A stretch of DNA of 64,000 nucleotides from assembly GCF_023101085.1 (NCBI RefSeq), contig NZ_CP064703.1, positions 7,440,001 to 7,504,000 on the forward strand. The letters are read 5' to 3'. Shown piece by piece: positions 28,972-36,612 of this stretch. The notes under the pieces are model-generated. The model did not search any database. It was given only the letters and a program-made list of their open reading frames with translations, and was not told the origin of the DNA. The position numbers were made by a program, and so were the translations under genes. Source of the stretch: Bradyrhizobium sp. 170 (lineage in GTDB: Bacteria > Pseudomonadota > Alphaproteobacteria > Rhizobiales > Xanthobacteraceae). The number at the start of each line of letters is the position of its first letter. The stretch's first letter is position 1.

Positions 28972-30267
28972 TTACTTCGGTTGAACCATCCCGGGCGCAT
29001 CGAGGTCGGCCTCGCTGTCGGCGTCGGCCGCGCCCTCGCGGGTATCGACGGTCACATAGACCGACATGCCGGCACGCAGCAGGTTCTGCTTGGCGACGTC
29101 CTTCGGTACCCGAATACGAACCGGCAGCCGCTGCACGATCTTGGTGAAATTGCCGGTCGCGTTATCCGGCGGCAGCAGCGTGAACACCGATCCCGCCGCC
29201 GGTGAAATGCTGTCGACGACGCCGGCGAACTTGCGATGGCCATAGGCGTCGACCGAGATCTTCACCGGCTGGCCGGGACGGATGCGCTTGAGCTGGGTTT
29301 CCTTGTAGTTGGCATCAATGAAGACGTCGTTGAGCGGCACCACGTTGGCGAGCCGCTGCCCGGCCTGGATGAAGTCGCCGGCATTGACGAGGCGGTTGGA
29401 GAAGGTGCCGTCGACCGGCGCGCGCACCGAGGTGAAGGCAAGGTCGCGCTCGGCTTTGGCAAGCTGGGTCTGCAGTTCCGCGAGCTGCGCGCGGGCCTCG
29501 GCCTGCTGCGCCTTCGTCACCTCGACATTGTCGCGCGCGGCGTCGTAGGCCGCTTGCGCCGATCTGACCGCCGCAATGCCCTGATCGCGGCTGGCCTCTG
29601 AAACTTCAAAGGCGGCACGCGAAGCGAAACCCTTGGTGCTCAACGTCTGCTGGCGGTCGAAGTCGAGACCGGCGCGCTTCATCGCGGCTTCCGCGGAAGC
29701 GAGCTGCGCCTTGGTCTGCTCGACGGCGCTTTCGAGTGCCGTGACCTGACGGCCGATGCGATCGATGGTGGCCTGCTGGGTCGCGATCTTGCTGCGCGCG
29801 GCTTCCACGGCGATACGATAGTCGCCGTCATCGATCCTGAAAATCACGTCGCCGGCGCGAACGATCGAATTGTCGCGAGGCAGGATGGCCGCGACATGGC
29901 CCGAGACCCGAGCGCCGAGCGTGGTGTTGTTGGCGCGAACGTAAGCATCGTCCGTCGAAACGTAGAAGCGCCCGACCAGGACGAAGTAGACGCCGTAAGC
30001 GATCGCGGCCAGCGCGAGCAGTGCGAGCGCACCGATCATCACGAATTTGCGCTTGCCCGGTTTTGCCGCCGCATCGGCGGTGCCGGCAACCGGCGCGTCT
30101 GACCGTTCGGCTGCGGGAGCGCCGGGCGCCTCGGCGGGACGACGCCTGGTTTCTTCCGCAACGTGGGTCCGCAACTGGTCCGCAAGCTGCGCACTGGCCT
30201 CGGGCGCAGCTTCATCGTTCGCCGTCTCGCGAACGATGCGTGCGGCCTGGTCTCTCGCTGCGGCCAT
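28972..30267 (-). CDS. HlyD/EmrA-family membrane fusion protein
   Basis: 431 residues from the ATG at 30267 (GGGGAGG upstream). One membrane helix at about 75-97 anchors it; the periplasmic part has DDAYVRANNTTLGARVSGHV (lipoyl half), a long alpha-helical hairpin (about 180-280) and DGTFSNRLVNAGDFIQAGQR. This is the adaptor joining the MFS pump to an outer-membrane channel, which is not encoded here. The alternative start at 30321 would extend into the regulatory region. Confidence 0.9.
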   Translation of the reverse strand: MAAARDQAARIVRETANDEAAPEASAQLADQLRTHVAEETRRRPAEAPGAPAAERSDAPVAGTADAAAKPGKRKFVMIGALALLALAAIAYGVYFVLVGRFYVSTDDAYVRANNTTLGARVSGHVAAILPRDNSIVRAGDVIFRIDDGDYRIAVEAARSKIATQQATIDRIGRQVTALESAVEQTKAQLASAEAAMKRAGLDFDRQQTLSTKGFASRAAFEVSEASRDQGIAAVRSAQAAYDAARDNVEVTKAQQAEARAQLAELQTQLAKAERDLAFTSVRAPVDGTFSNRLVNAGDFIQAGQRLANVVPLNDVFIDANYKETQLKRIRPGQPVKISVDAYGHRKFAGVVDSISPAAGSVFTLLPPDNATGNFTKIVQRLPVRIRVPKDVAKQNLLRAGMSVYVTVDTREGAADADSEADLDAPGMVQPK

Positions 30268-30336
30268 TACAGGCCTCCCCATAAAACACGATGCACGTGA
30301 GGCCAAGGAAACCGGCCGCATTGGCGCTCAATCTAA

Positions 30337-30366
30337 AACATATCATTGACCGAACGGTTCGGTCAA
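30337..30366 (-). promoter_or_regulatory. Candidate efflux-operon promoter (leftward)
   Basis: On the minus strand TTGACC (30366-30361) is a -35 box and TATGTT (30342-30337) a -10 box, 18 bp apart. Both overlap or abut the TetR-type palindrome, so repressor binding would block it. Confidence 0.5.
30346..30366. promoter_or_regulatory. Perfect 21-bp palindrome, TetR-type operator
   Basis: Arms TTGACCGAAC and GTTCGGTCAA around a single G. It lies between the divergent efflux genes and the TetR gene, the position and symmetry expected for the repressor's own operator. It contains the -35 boxes of both divergent promoters. Confidence 0.85.
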
Positions 30367-30374
30367 GATATATT
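30346..30374 (+). promoter_or_regulatory. Candidate tetR promoter (rightward)
   Basis: TTGACC (30346-30351), a 17-bp spacer and TATATT (30369-30374) form a near-consensus sigma-70 promoter whose -35 and spacer are covered by the operator palindrome. This predicts autorepression. Confidence 0.7.
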
Positions 30375-30451
30375 GCTCCTGTACCTACCATAACGCGAGA
30401 AAGGCTTCCCGCCATATCCCGGGTTGAATTCTTGCGCGAGAAGATAAACCA

Positions 30452-31093
30452 ATGGTTGCATCCACATCAAACACCATTCATCCCTTTGGCGAAGAGGATG
30501 GTTCGAAGCGCCGGCAGATTTTGGATGGCGCGCGAAAGGTGTTCATGGATCTGGGCTTTGATGGAGCCAGCATGAACGAGATCGCGCGCGCCGCCGGCGT
30601 CTCCAAGGGCACGCTCTACGTCTACTTCGCCGACAAGAGCCGGCTGTTCGAAGCCATCGTCGAGGACGAAGCGCTCGAAAAGGCCAGGATCGCATACAAT
30701 CTCGACCCCAAACGCGATGTCGAAACCACGCTGCGTGAATTTGGCCAAACCTACATCGGATCGATGTGCCGGCCAGGCGGCGGATCGTCGATCCGCACGG
30801 TGATGGCGATCGCCGAGCGAATGCCGGAGGTCGGACGCCAGTTCTACGAGAACGTGCTGGCTCAGACGATCAACCGTCTCGCCGATTATCTGCGGGCCCA
30901 TGTCGGGCCGGACGATCTTGCGATCGACGATTGCGTGCTTGCAGCAGCGCAGTTCCTGCAAATGTGTCAGGCGACGCTGTTTCTGCCGTTCGTGTTCCAG
31001 GCAGAGCCGGCGCCATCGGCGGAGCGCATCGCGCGCGTGGTTGACAGCGCGACGCGGCTCTTTCTGCAGACGTATCGGGCAAAGCCGAAGTAG
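30452..31093 (+). CDS. TetR-family repressor of the efflux pump
   Basis: 213 residues with an N-terminal helix-turn-helix (MNEIARAAGVSKGTLYVYFADK, here given in two parts: recognition helix around SKGTLYVYF). The C-terminal domain is ligand-binding and variable; its QTYIGSMCRPGGGSSIRTVM stretch resembles AcrR-type regulators. The gene is divergent from the HlyD/MFS operon, and the 21-bp palindrome at 30346 overlaps both promoters. The inducer is unknown. Confidence 0.9.
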   Translation: MVASTSNTIHPFGEEDGSKRRQILDGARKVFMDLGFDGASMNEIARAAGVSKGTLYVYFADKSRLFEAIVEDEALEKARIAYNLDPKRDVETTLREFGQTYIGSMCRPGGGSSIRTVMAIAERMPEVGRQFYENVLAQTINRLADYLRAHVGPDDLAIDDCVLAAAQFLQMCQATLFLPFVFQAEPAPSAERIARVVDSATRLFLQTYRAKPK

Positions 31094-31110
31094 GACCGGC
31101 CTCCCCCCGT

Positions 31111-33366
31111 CTAGAACCTGTACGTCGCGCTCCCCAGCACGGTTCGGCCGATGCCGAAGAAGCAGTCGCCACGCGCCAGACAGGTGGTGACATGACGCTT
31201 GTCGGCAATGTTGGTGGCATTGACCTGAAAGCGCCACGGCCCGGTCTCGTAGCGGACCATCGCGTCGAACAGCGTGTAATCGGGCGTCTGGAGTTTGTCG
31301 GTGCCGTCCCAGGAGACGCCGATATAGCGCACGCCGCCGCCGATCGTGACACCCTGCAGGCCGAGCGCTGTGAGACGGTACTTCGCCCATAGCGAGGCCT
31401 GATGCTCAGGAACGGTCTCGACGTGCTTGCCGGCGTTGTCGCCGCTTTCCACGATCGCATTGAGGTAGGAATAGGCGCCGATCAGGTCGAGGTCCGGAGT
31501 CACGCGGGAGATCACCTCAAGCTCGGCGCCGCGAATCCGCACCTTGCCGGTCTGGATGGAGAACGGCGAGGCGTTGGGATCGGTTGCCAGCCGGTTCTTC
31601 TCCGTCGTGTCGAAGACTGCACCGTTGATCGCAGTGCCGGCAAACGGATTGTACTTGAAGCCGAGCTCCACCTGCTCACCGCGCGAGGCCAGGCAGACAC
31701 CGACGCATACGCCGCTGCCGAAGTTCGGATTGAACGACTGCGCGTAGGAGACATAAGGCGTCAGGCCGAACGGCAGTTCATACATCAGCCCGGCGCGGCC
31801 AGTGGTCGCCTTGGTGTTTTCCACCGGTGCTCCCACGACGTCGTTGGTGACATAATCCTGCCGTAGCCCGACGATCGCCAACCATGGCCCCAGTCGCATC
31901 TGATCCTGCACATAAAATCCGAGCTGGCTTTGCCGCAGGTCAGGTTCGAGCGACAGCGCCGGCGGAGTCACGCCGGTGTAAACCGGCGCGTAGAGATCAA
32001 ATGGCGTGGGATCGCTGACGAAGGCAGATCGCGCGCGTTCCCTGAGTTCGCGGTAATCGACGCCGAACAACAGCTTGTGCGCAACAGGACCCGTGAGCAC
32101 CTTGAGTTCGGCATTGCTGTCGGAGGTCAGGCTGTCCTTGACAGTCTCGCGGCTCCAGATGCTGCGCGCCACGGTGCGTCTGCTGGGATCTAGAAACGGA
32201 GAATCCGGATTAGCTGGATCGATCGTCAAATTCGGATACATCGTCCGGTAGATGCCCTCGACGTGGGCGTATCGCATGTTCTGCCGGATCTTCAGGCCAT
32301 CGCCAAAGCTGTGCTCGAACAGGCTAGAGACCGCGCCGGTTTCGGTCTGGTATTTGTCGAAGCCCGGCTCGCTGGCGAATCGCCGCACCGGAATAAGACC
32401 GTTGGGGCCGGGATACAGCGTGCCCTCGTGCGGCAGGAAGGCGGTAGATGAGCCGCTGATATCCTTTTGATAGGTGCCGAGCACGGTCCAGCTGGTGTTG
32501 TTGGTCGGCCGCCAGGTCAGCGACGGCGCGAGCACGATGCGGTCGTCCGGAACGTAATCGGTTTGCGTGCCGCTGTCGCGGAATACGCCGACGAATCGAT
32601 ACAGCCACTCGCCGTCCTTGGTCAGCTTGCCGGTGCTGTCCATCTGCACCTGCTTGCGATTGAAGCTGCCATACTGCACGCCGATCTCGTTGAAGCTTTC
32701 CGCCTGCGGACGCTTCGAGACCAGGTTCAAGAGGCCGGCCGTCGAGGTGTCGCCATACAGCACCGATGCCGGGCCGCGCAGCACCTCGATCCGCTCCAGC
32801 GTGTAGGGCTCCGGCCGCCATTCGTTGAACTGCCACGTGTTCACCATCCGGGTGCCGTCGAGATAGATGTTCGGATCCTGGCCGCGAATGCGCGGATAGT
32901 CGCCGCGCGAATCAGGACCAAAGGCATCGGCGAACACGCCGGGCACGTAGCGCAGCGACTCCTGCACGGTGAGCGCGCCCTGGTCGGTGATGCGGTCGGC
33001 GGTGACCACCGTTATCGATTGCGGCGTTTCACGCAGCGGCGTGTCGGTCTTGGTGCCGGTGCCGCTCTGGCCCGCGAGATAACCGCGCACCGGGCCGGTC
33101 GCGGTCTCAGCGCGCGCGCCTGCGGCCGCCGCGGCATCAGGCGCCGTTTGCGCGCGCTGGGCTGCGCGACGGCTCGCGGCCGACGCTGATTGCCGTCTGG
33201 GTGCGGGGCGCGACCGCGCAGCCGGCGGACGTGAGGGCTGGTCGACGACGACTGCCGGTAATTCCCGCGTGGACGATTGCGCTTGCGCCGGCGTCACATC
33301 GATCATCGCGGCGAGCATCGGCAGCGCGGCGCCGAGCCATCCCGCGGTCTTCAAGCATGCATTCAT
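31111..33366 (-). CDS. TonB-dependent siderophore receptor
   Basis: 751 residues: signal peptide (cut near AQAQSS), an Ala/Arg/Pro-rich linker to about residue 90, a plug domain (RETPQSITVVTADRITDQGA, YLDGTRMVNTW, LERIEVLRGPASVLYGD) and a 22-stranded barrel ending in the outer-membrane terminal Phe (SATYRF). The order resembles ferrichrome/ferrioxamine receptors (FhuA type). The linker after the signal is longer than usual. No ABC importer or TonB/ExbBD genes lie beside it. Its ATG at 33366 has GAGGA upstream; a possible iron-control region lies at 33455-33530. Confidence 0.93.
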   Translation of the reverse strand: MNACLKTAGWLGAALPMLAAMIDVTPAQAQSSTRELPAVVVDQPSRPPAARSRPAPRRQSASAASRRAAQRAQTAPDAAAAAGARAETATGPVRGYLAGQSGTGTKTDTPLRETPQSITVVTADRITDQGALTVQESLRYVPGVFADAFGPDSRGDYPRIRGQDPNIYLDGTRMVNTWQFNEWRPEPYTLERIEVLRGPASVLYGDTSTAGLLNLVSKRPQAESFNEIGVQYGSFNRKQVQMDSTGKLTKDGEWLYRFVGVFRDSGTQTDYVPDDRIVLAPSLTWRPTNNTSWTVLGTYQKDISGSSTAFLPHEGTLYPGPNGLIPVRRFASEPGFDKYQTETGAVSSLFEHSFGDGLKIRQNMRYAHVEGIYRTMYPNLTIDPANPDSPFLDPSRRTVARSIWSRETVKDSLTSDSNAELKVLTGPVAHKLLFGVDYRELRERARSAFVSDPTPFDLYAPVYTGVTPPALSLEPDLRQSQLGFYVQDQMRLGPWLAIVGLRQDYVTNDVVGAPVENTKATTGRAGLMYELPFGLTPYVSYAQSFNPNFGSGVCVGVCLASRGEQVELGFKYNPFAGTAINGAVFDTTEKNRLATDPNASPFSIQTGKVRIRGAELEVISRVTPDLDLIGAYSYLNAIVESGDNAGKHVETVPEHQASLWAKYRLTALGLQGVTIGGGVRYIGVSWDGTDKLQTPDYTLFDAMVRYETGPWRFQVNATNIADKRHVTTCLARGDCFFGIGRTVLGSATYRF

Positions 33367-33454
33367 TTCCAGTCCTCATCGCTTTGCGCGGGACCAGTAA
33401 CAAGCGCGTCCACTGCGATGAAGTGCGTGAAGGATACAGCGCGCATCAATCACG

Positions 33455-33530
33455 CGTTTAGAATTAGTATTTGTCCAAACGAACGACTCGCAGCCGCCGG
33501 ATGAAGTTTGGAATTAGTGTGATTCTAATC
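33455..33530. promoter_or_regulatory. Candidate iron-response sites upstream of the siderophore receptor
   Basis: A near direct repeat is seen: GTTTAGAATTAGTATT at about 33456 and GTTTGGAATTAGTGTG at about 33506; the second continues into an inverted element ATTAG-N7-CTAAT (33513-33529). TTTAGAA and TTCTAA halves resemble the iron-control element bound by Irr in bradyrhizobia. The match is partial and untested. Confidence 0.4.
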
Positions 33531-33656
33531 ATACCATGCCACGCGAGAACGCGGCGAACCCTGCAACCGCCGTCACCCGTCACGTGCCTTGCGTGCGCGG
33601 ATATCCACACGCCGCAGCATCCACATCACTGCGAGCGAAGCGCCGGATCGGACGGT

Positions 33657-35165
33657 TCAGGCCGCCACGCGATGGGCGCGTGCCATGGTCGGCGCCGCGA
33701 CCGTACGGTTGCGTCCCGAACGCTTGGCCTCGTAGAGAGCCAGGTCCGCCGATTTGATCAGGTCGCTTGGCGTCAGCCCAACCTGAGGAATCATGGAGGC
33801 CACGCCGACGCTGATCGTCGGACAAATGTCAGGGCGACCGTGCTGCTGGATTCTAAGCGACACCACGCTTGCACGAATCTCCTCGGCGATCCGAAGTGCA
33901 CCCTGGGCGGTTTCGCCTGGCAGCAGCACCGCGAACTCCTCGCCGCCGTAGCGGACGCCAAGATCGGATGCGCGCCGCGTCCCGCCGGCAATGCATTGCG
34001 CGATGGAGGTCAGGGCCGCGTCGCCCGCCTGATGTCCGTGCGCATCATTATAAGCTTTGAAGCTGTCCGCATCGATCATCAGCAGCGAGACGGGCGTCGC
34101 CGTCCGCTGCGAACGGCGCCATTCGCGGGAAAGAACCTCATCGAATTTCCGCCGGTTGCAAAGCCCGGTCAGGGCGTCGGTGTTCGCCAGCAGGGCGAGC
34201 TTGTTTTCGGCGGCGGTCCGCCGCTTCAGCGCATTCACCAGGAACACCGTCAAGGCCATCGTCACCGCGCACAGCGCCAGCATGATCGAGCCAATCAGCC
34301 AGGCTTCCCGCCACCAGTCCGCATAGATGGTGTCGAGTGAAACGCCGTTGATGATGAGCATCGGATGCTGGCCGATCTGCTGAAAGACGAACAGGCGCTT
34401 CTCGCCGTCGAGGATCGAAGCCGTCTCGTACCAGCCGCTTTGCATCCTTGGAAACTGCTTGAACACCGTGGATTTGCGCAGGCTCTGCCCGATCATGTCG
34501 ATGTCGAACGGCGCGCGCATCAGAAGGGTGCCGTCCCCGCTCAGCAGCGTCATCGAGTCCTTGGCGCCGAAATTCAGTTTTCTGAACAGGCTGTGGAAAT
34601 AGCTCACGCGCATGCTGCCCGCGACGACCCCGCCGAACGAGCCGTCGTCGTTGGTGATGCGCCGGCTGAGACCGATCAGATATTGCCCGTCGGAGGCGAC
34701 CCACGGACGGCTGATGAACAGCCCGGCGTCGGACCGGGTGGCGTGAACCTGAAAGAAATCATAACCTGCGTAATTCGCCTCGACCGGGACCAGCGAGCGG
34801 GAATCCATCACGACCCTGCCGAGAGGATCGATCATCAGGATCGCGCCCATGTCCTTGGCGGTGGCCGCCCGGTCGAACAGCACGACCTGCTTCAACTCGC
34901 GGCTGATGCTGTTGATATCGGGCAGCTTCATGCCGTCCACGGCCGCCTGCAGCGACAGATCGTAGAGTTCGATGTTTCGATCGATCTCGCTCGCCAGGCT
35001 GGAGACCAGATTGGTCGCGGCCGCCCGGCTGTGCAGGTAGTCGCGGTCGCCCGCATGCCAGAGAACCCAGCCGCAGATCGCCGAAAAGCTCAAGGTAACG
35101 GTTAGCCCCAACGCCAACAGCCGCTTGGTCGGCACGGTCTTCTGTCTCGCGATGCCCTCGGTCAT
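33657..35165 (-). CDS. Membrane-bound diguanylate cyclase with dCache-like sensor
   Basis: 502 residues: membrane helix at about 15-38, a periplasmic sensor region (40-285, Cache-like), a second helix at 289-311 and a GGDEF domain (about 327-490). The active site is GGEEF (407-411) and an RxxD inhibitory site (RASD, 398-401) stands five residues before it, so the enzyme is probably active in c-di-GMP synthesis with product feedback. The DALTGLCNRRKFDEVL and DADSFKAYNDAHGH motifs are intact. The ligand is unknown. Confidence 0.92.
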   Translation of the reverse strand: MTEGIARQKTVPTKRLLALGLTVTLSFSAICGWVLWHAGDRDYLHSRAAATNLVSSLASEIDRNIELYDLSLQAAVDGMKLPDINSISRELKQVVLFDRAATAKDMGAILMIDPLGRVVMDSRSLVPVEANYAGYDFFQVHATRSDAGLFISRPWVASDGQYLIGLSRRITNDDGSFGGVVAGSMRVSYFHSLFRKLNFGAKDSMTLLSGDGTLLMRAPFDIDMIGQSLRKSTVFKQFPRMQSGWYETASILDGEKRLFVFQQIGQHPMLIINGVSLDTIYADWWREAWLIGSIMLALCAVTMALTVFLVNALKRRTAAENKLALLANTDALTGLCNRRKFDEVLSREWRRSQRTATPVSLLMIDADSFKAYNDAHGHQAGDAALTSIAQCIAGGTRRASDLGVRYGGEEFAVLLPGETAQGALRIAEEIRASVVSLRIQQHGRPDICPTISVGVASMIPQVGLTPSDLIKSADLALYEAKRSGRNRTVAAPTMARAHRVAA

Positions 35166-35216
35166 CGGCGTCCCCCACAGCGCCCCCGCGCCTGCTGCTT
35201 TCGTAGTGCTTTCGTC

Positions 35217-35431
35217 TTGAAGAAGCGGCCGCGATTTGAGCGCAATGCGACGTCGGCTGTTAGGGCTTCGCTAACCCTGCCGATGCTGCCCGACGACAGC
35301 GGTTTTTGTCCCGTCCAGACCCGCACTTCGTCAAGCCGCAGTTTCAACTGAAGTTCGACCGGACATCGCCCGGCAGGGCCTGCAAGGTCGCCTGGAAAAA
35401 GGGCGACGTGATCGGGATCAAGTTCGTGTAG
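35217..35431 (+). pseudogene. PilZ-like remnant (frameshifted and shortened)
   Basis: Two pieces in different frames look like the two ends of one small PilZ-type protein. From a TTG at 35217: KKRPRFERNATSAV and so on through LPMLPDDSGF. Then, in the frame ending with TAG at 35429-35431: PHFVKPQFQLKFDR, RACKVAWKKGDVIGIKFV. The second piece has the typical end of PilZ-like proteins (CKVxW, GDVIGIxF). The middle part (usually with an IS-GGA motif) is missing. It lies next to a diguanylate cyclase. The call rests on motif resemblance only. Confidence 0.45.
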
Positions 35432-35504
35432 CCTGCCCTCGGGGTCGGTAGCCGCTGCGCGGTCCTGGCCGCCGGTTTGTCGCGTCCAATTGCACGAAGG
35501 CGTC

Positions 35505-35855
35505 ATGATCCGTCTTGCTTTTATCCTCGCCCTGCTCTTCACCGCCGATTTGCAGGAAGCCGAGATCGTTGATGTGAAGGACCGCGGCCCGGTCGATCTC
35601 AAGCCGTTCAATTGCCAGGACATCACCCGGAGCAGCGTCATCAGCCGGGTCTGCTACGATAACGAAAACCGGCGCATGCTCGTCCAGCGCCACGCGGCCT
35701 ACCACCAATATTGCGATCTGCCGAAGGACACGCTCGATGCGTTTCTGAACGCGCCCTCTATGGGCCAGTTCTTCAACGCGAACATCATGGCGGCCGGCCG
35801 TGACGGGAACGGCCCGTACGGCTGGCGCACACATAAAGTGCCGTCCTATCAGTGA
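35505..35855 (+). CDS. Secreted KTSC-domain protein
   Basis: 116 residues from the ATG at 35505 (GAAGG upstream) with a short hydrophobic signal segment (MIRLAFILALLFTADL). The body has SSVISRVCYDNENRRMLVQ, then YCDLPKDTLDAFLNAPSMGQ and FFNANI, matching the KTSC domain, a small fold of unclear function that often sits in lysyl-tRNA-synthetase-like or phage contexts. Nothing in the neighbourhood points to a role. The C-terminal tail is Gly/Tyr-rich. Confidence 0.65.
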   Translation: MIRLAFILALLFTADLQEAEIVDVKDRGPVDLKPFNCQDITRSSVISRVCYDNENRRMLVQRHAAYHQYCDLPKDTLDAFLNAPSMGQFFNANIMAAGRDGNGPYGWRTHKVPSYQ

Positions 35856-35902
35856 CATCAGGCCTGCCGTCGCGGCACGGATCCCTGTTCGCGATCTCGT
35901 TA

Positions 35903-35929
35903 TTTGACACTTCTTCTAATTTTGTCAAA
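35903..35929. promoter_or_regulatory. Candidate TetR operator upstream of the molybdoenzyme operon
   Basis: Inverted repeat TTTGACA-N13-TGTCAAA, 8 bp before the TetR start codon. TTGACA also serves as a possible -35 box. A third GTCAAA half-site follows just before the ATG. Confidence 0.5.
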
Positions 35930-35937
35930 ATCGTCAA

Positions 35938-36612
35938 ATGGGCCCGCGCACCCGCATTCTCGACGCTGCGATGCTGGTGTTCCGCCGGCAGGGTTTCCGG
36001 CGCTCGTCGATCGAGCAGGCGGCGGAGGCCGCCGGGCTGACGCGGCAGGCGCTCTACCATCACTTCAAGTCCAAGGAAGCGCTGTTCCGCGCCGTCATCG
36101 AACGGCTGCATGAGGACGCGCTCGCCGCCGAGATCGCGGCGGCCGGCAACGCGGAGAAGCAAGGCGGCAGCCTTGCCGATATTCTCGTCGCATCGGTCAC
36201 CGCCAAGCTCGGGCAGTTGGCCGCTTCGCTCGACGGCTCGCCCCATGTCGAAGAACTGTTCTCCGAACATCTCCTGCAGGCGCGCGACCTCTACCAGAAA
36301 TACACCACTTTGTATGCGGAGCAGCTTGCCGCGACGATTGCGCGCGTCTGCCGCAAGCAGGGCCTGACGCTTGCCGCCGGCATGACACCGCGCGATCTTG
36401 CACGCTGTGTCGAGATGGCGGTCAACGGCACGAAATCTGCCTACCCCGCGATGCAGCCGGCCGATGCTTTCCTGAAGGATATGGAAATCATGCTGCGCAC
36501 GCTGATCGCGGGCGCCATGCGCCCGGCAGCGAAGCCGCGCGCCGCCACACTGAGGCCTGCGAAGAAGGCAGTCCCCCGATCCACTTCCCGCAAACCTGGA
36601 GATCGCAGATGA
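35938..36612 (+). CDS. TetR-family regulator of the molybdenum hydroxylase operon
   Basis: 224 residues. The helix-turn-helix is in IEQAAEAAGLTRQALYHHFK (residues 22-41). The C-terminal domain is helical with no recognised ligand site, and the last 40 residues are Ala/Arg/Pro/Lys-rich. Its stop overlaps the start of the molybdoenzyme gene (ATGA at 36609-36612), so it is the first gene of a three-gene operon and probably an autoregulator through the inverted repeat at 35903. Confidence 0.88.
   Translation: MGPRTRILDAAMLVFRRQGFRRSSIEQAAEAAGLTRQALYHHFKSKEALFRAVIERLHEDALAAEIAAAGNAEKQGGSLADILVASVTAKLGQLAASLDGSPHVEELFSEHLLQARDLYQKYTTLYAEQLAATIARVCRKQGLTLAAGMTPRDLARCVEMAVNGTKSAYPAMQPADAFLKDMEIMLRTLIAGAMRPAAKPRAATLRPAKKAVPRSTSRKPGDRR

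Noticed and set aside
27326..28984. 552-codon open frame on the plus strand opposite the MFS permease
   Set aside because: Charged low-complexity antisense of a membrane protein; no ribosome site or homology.
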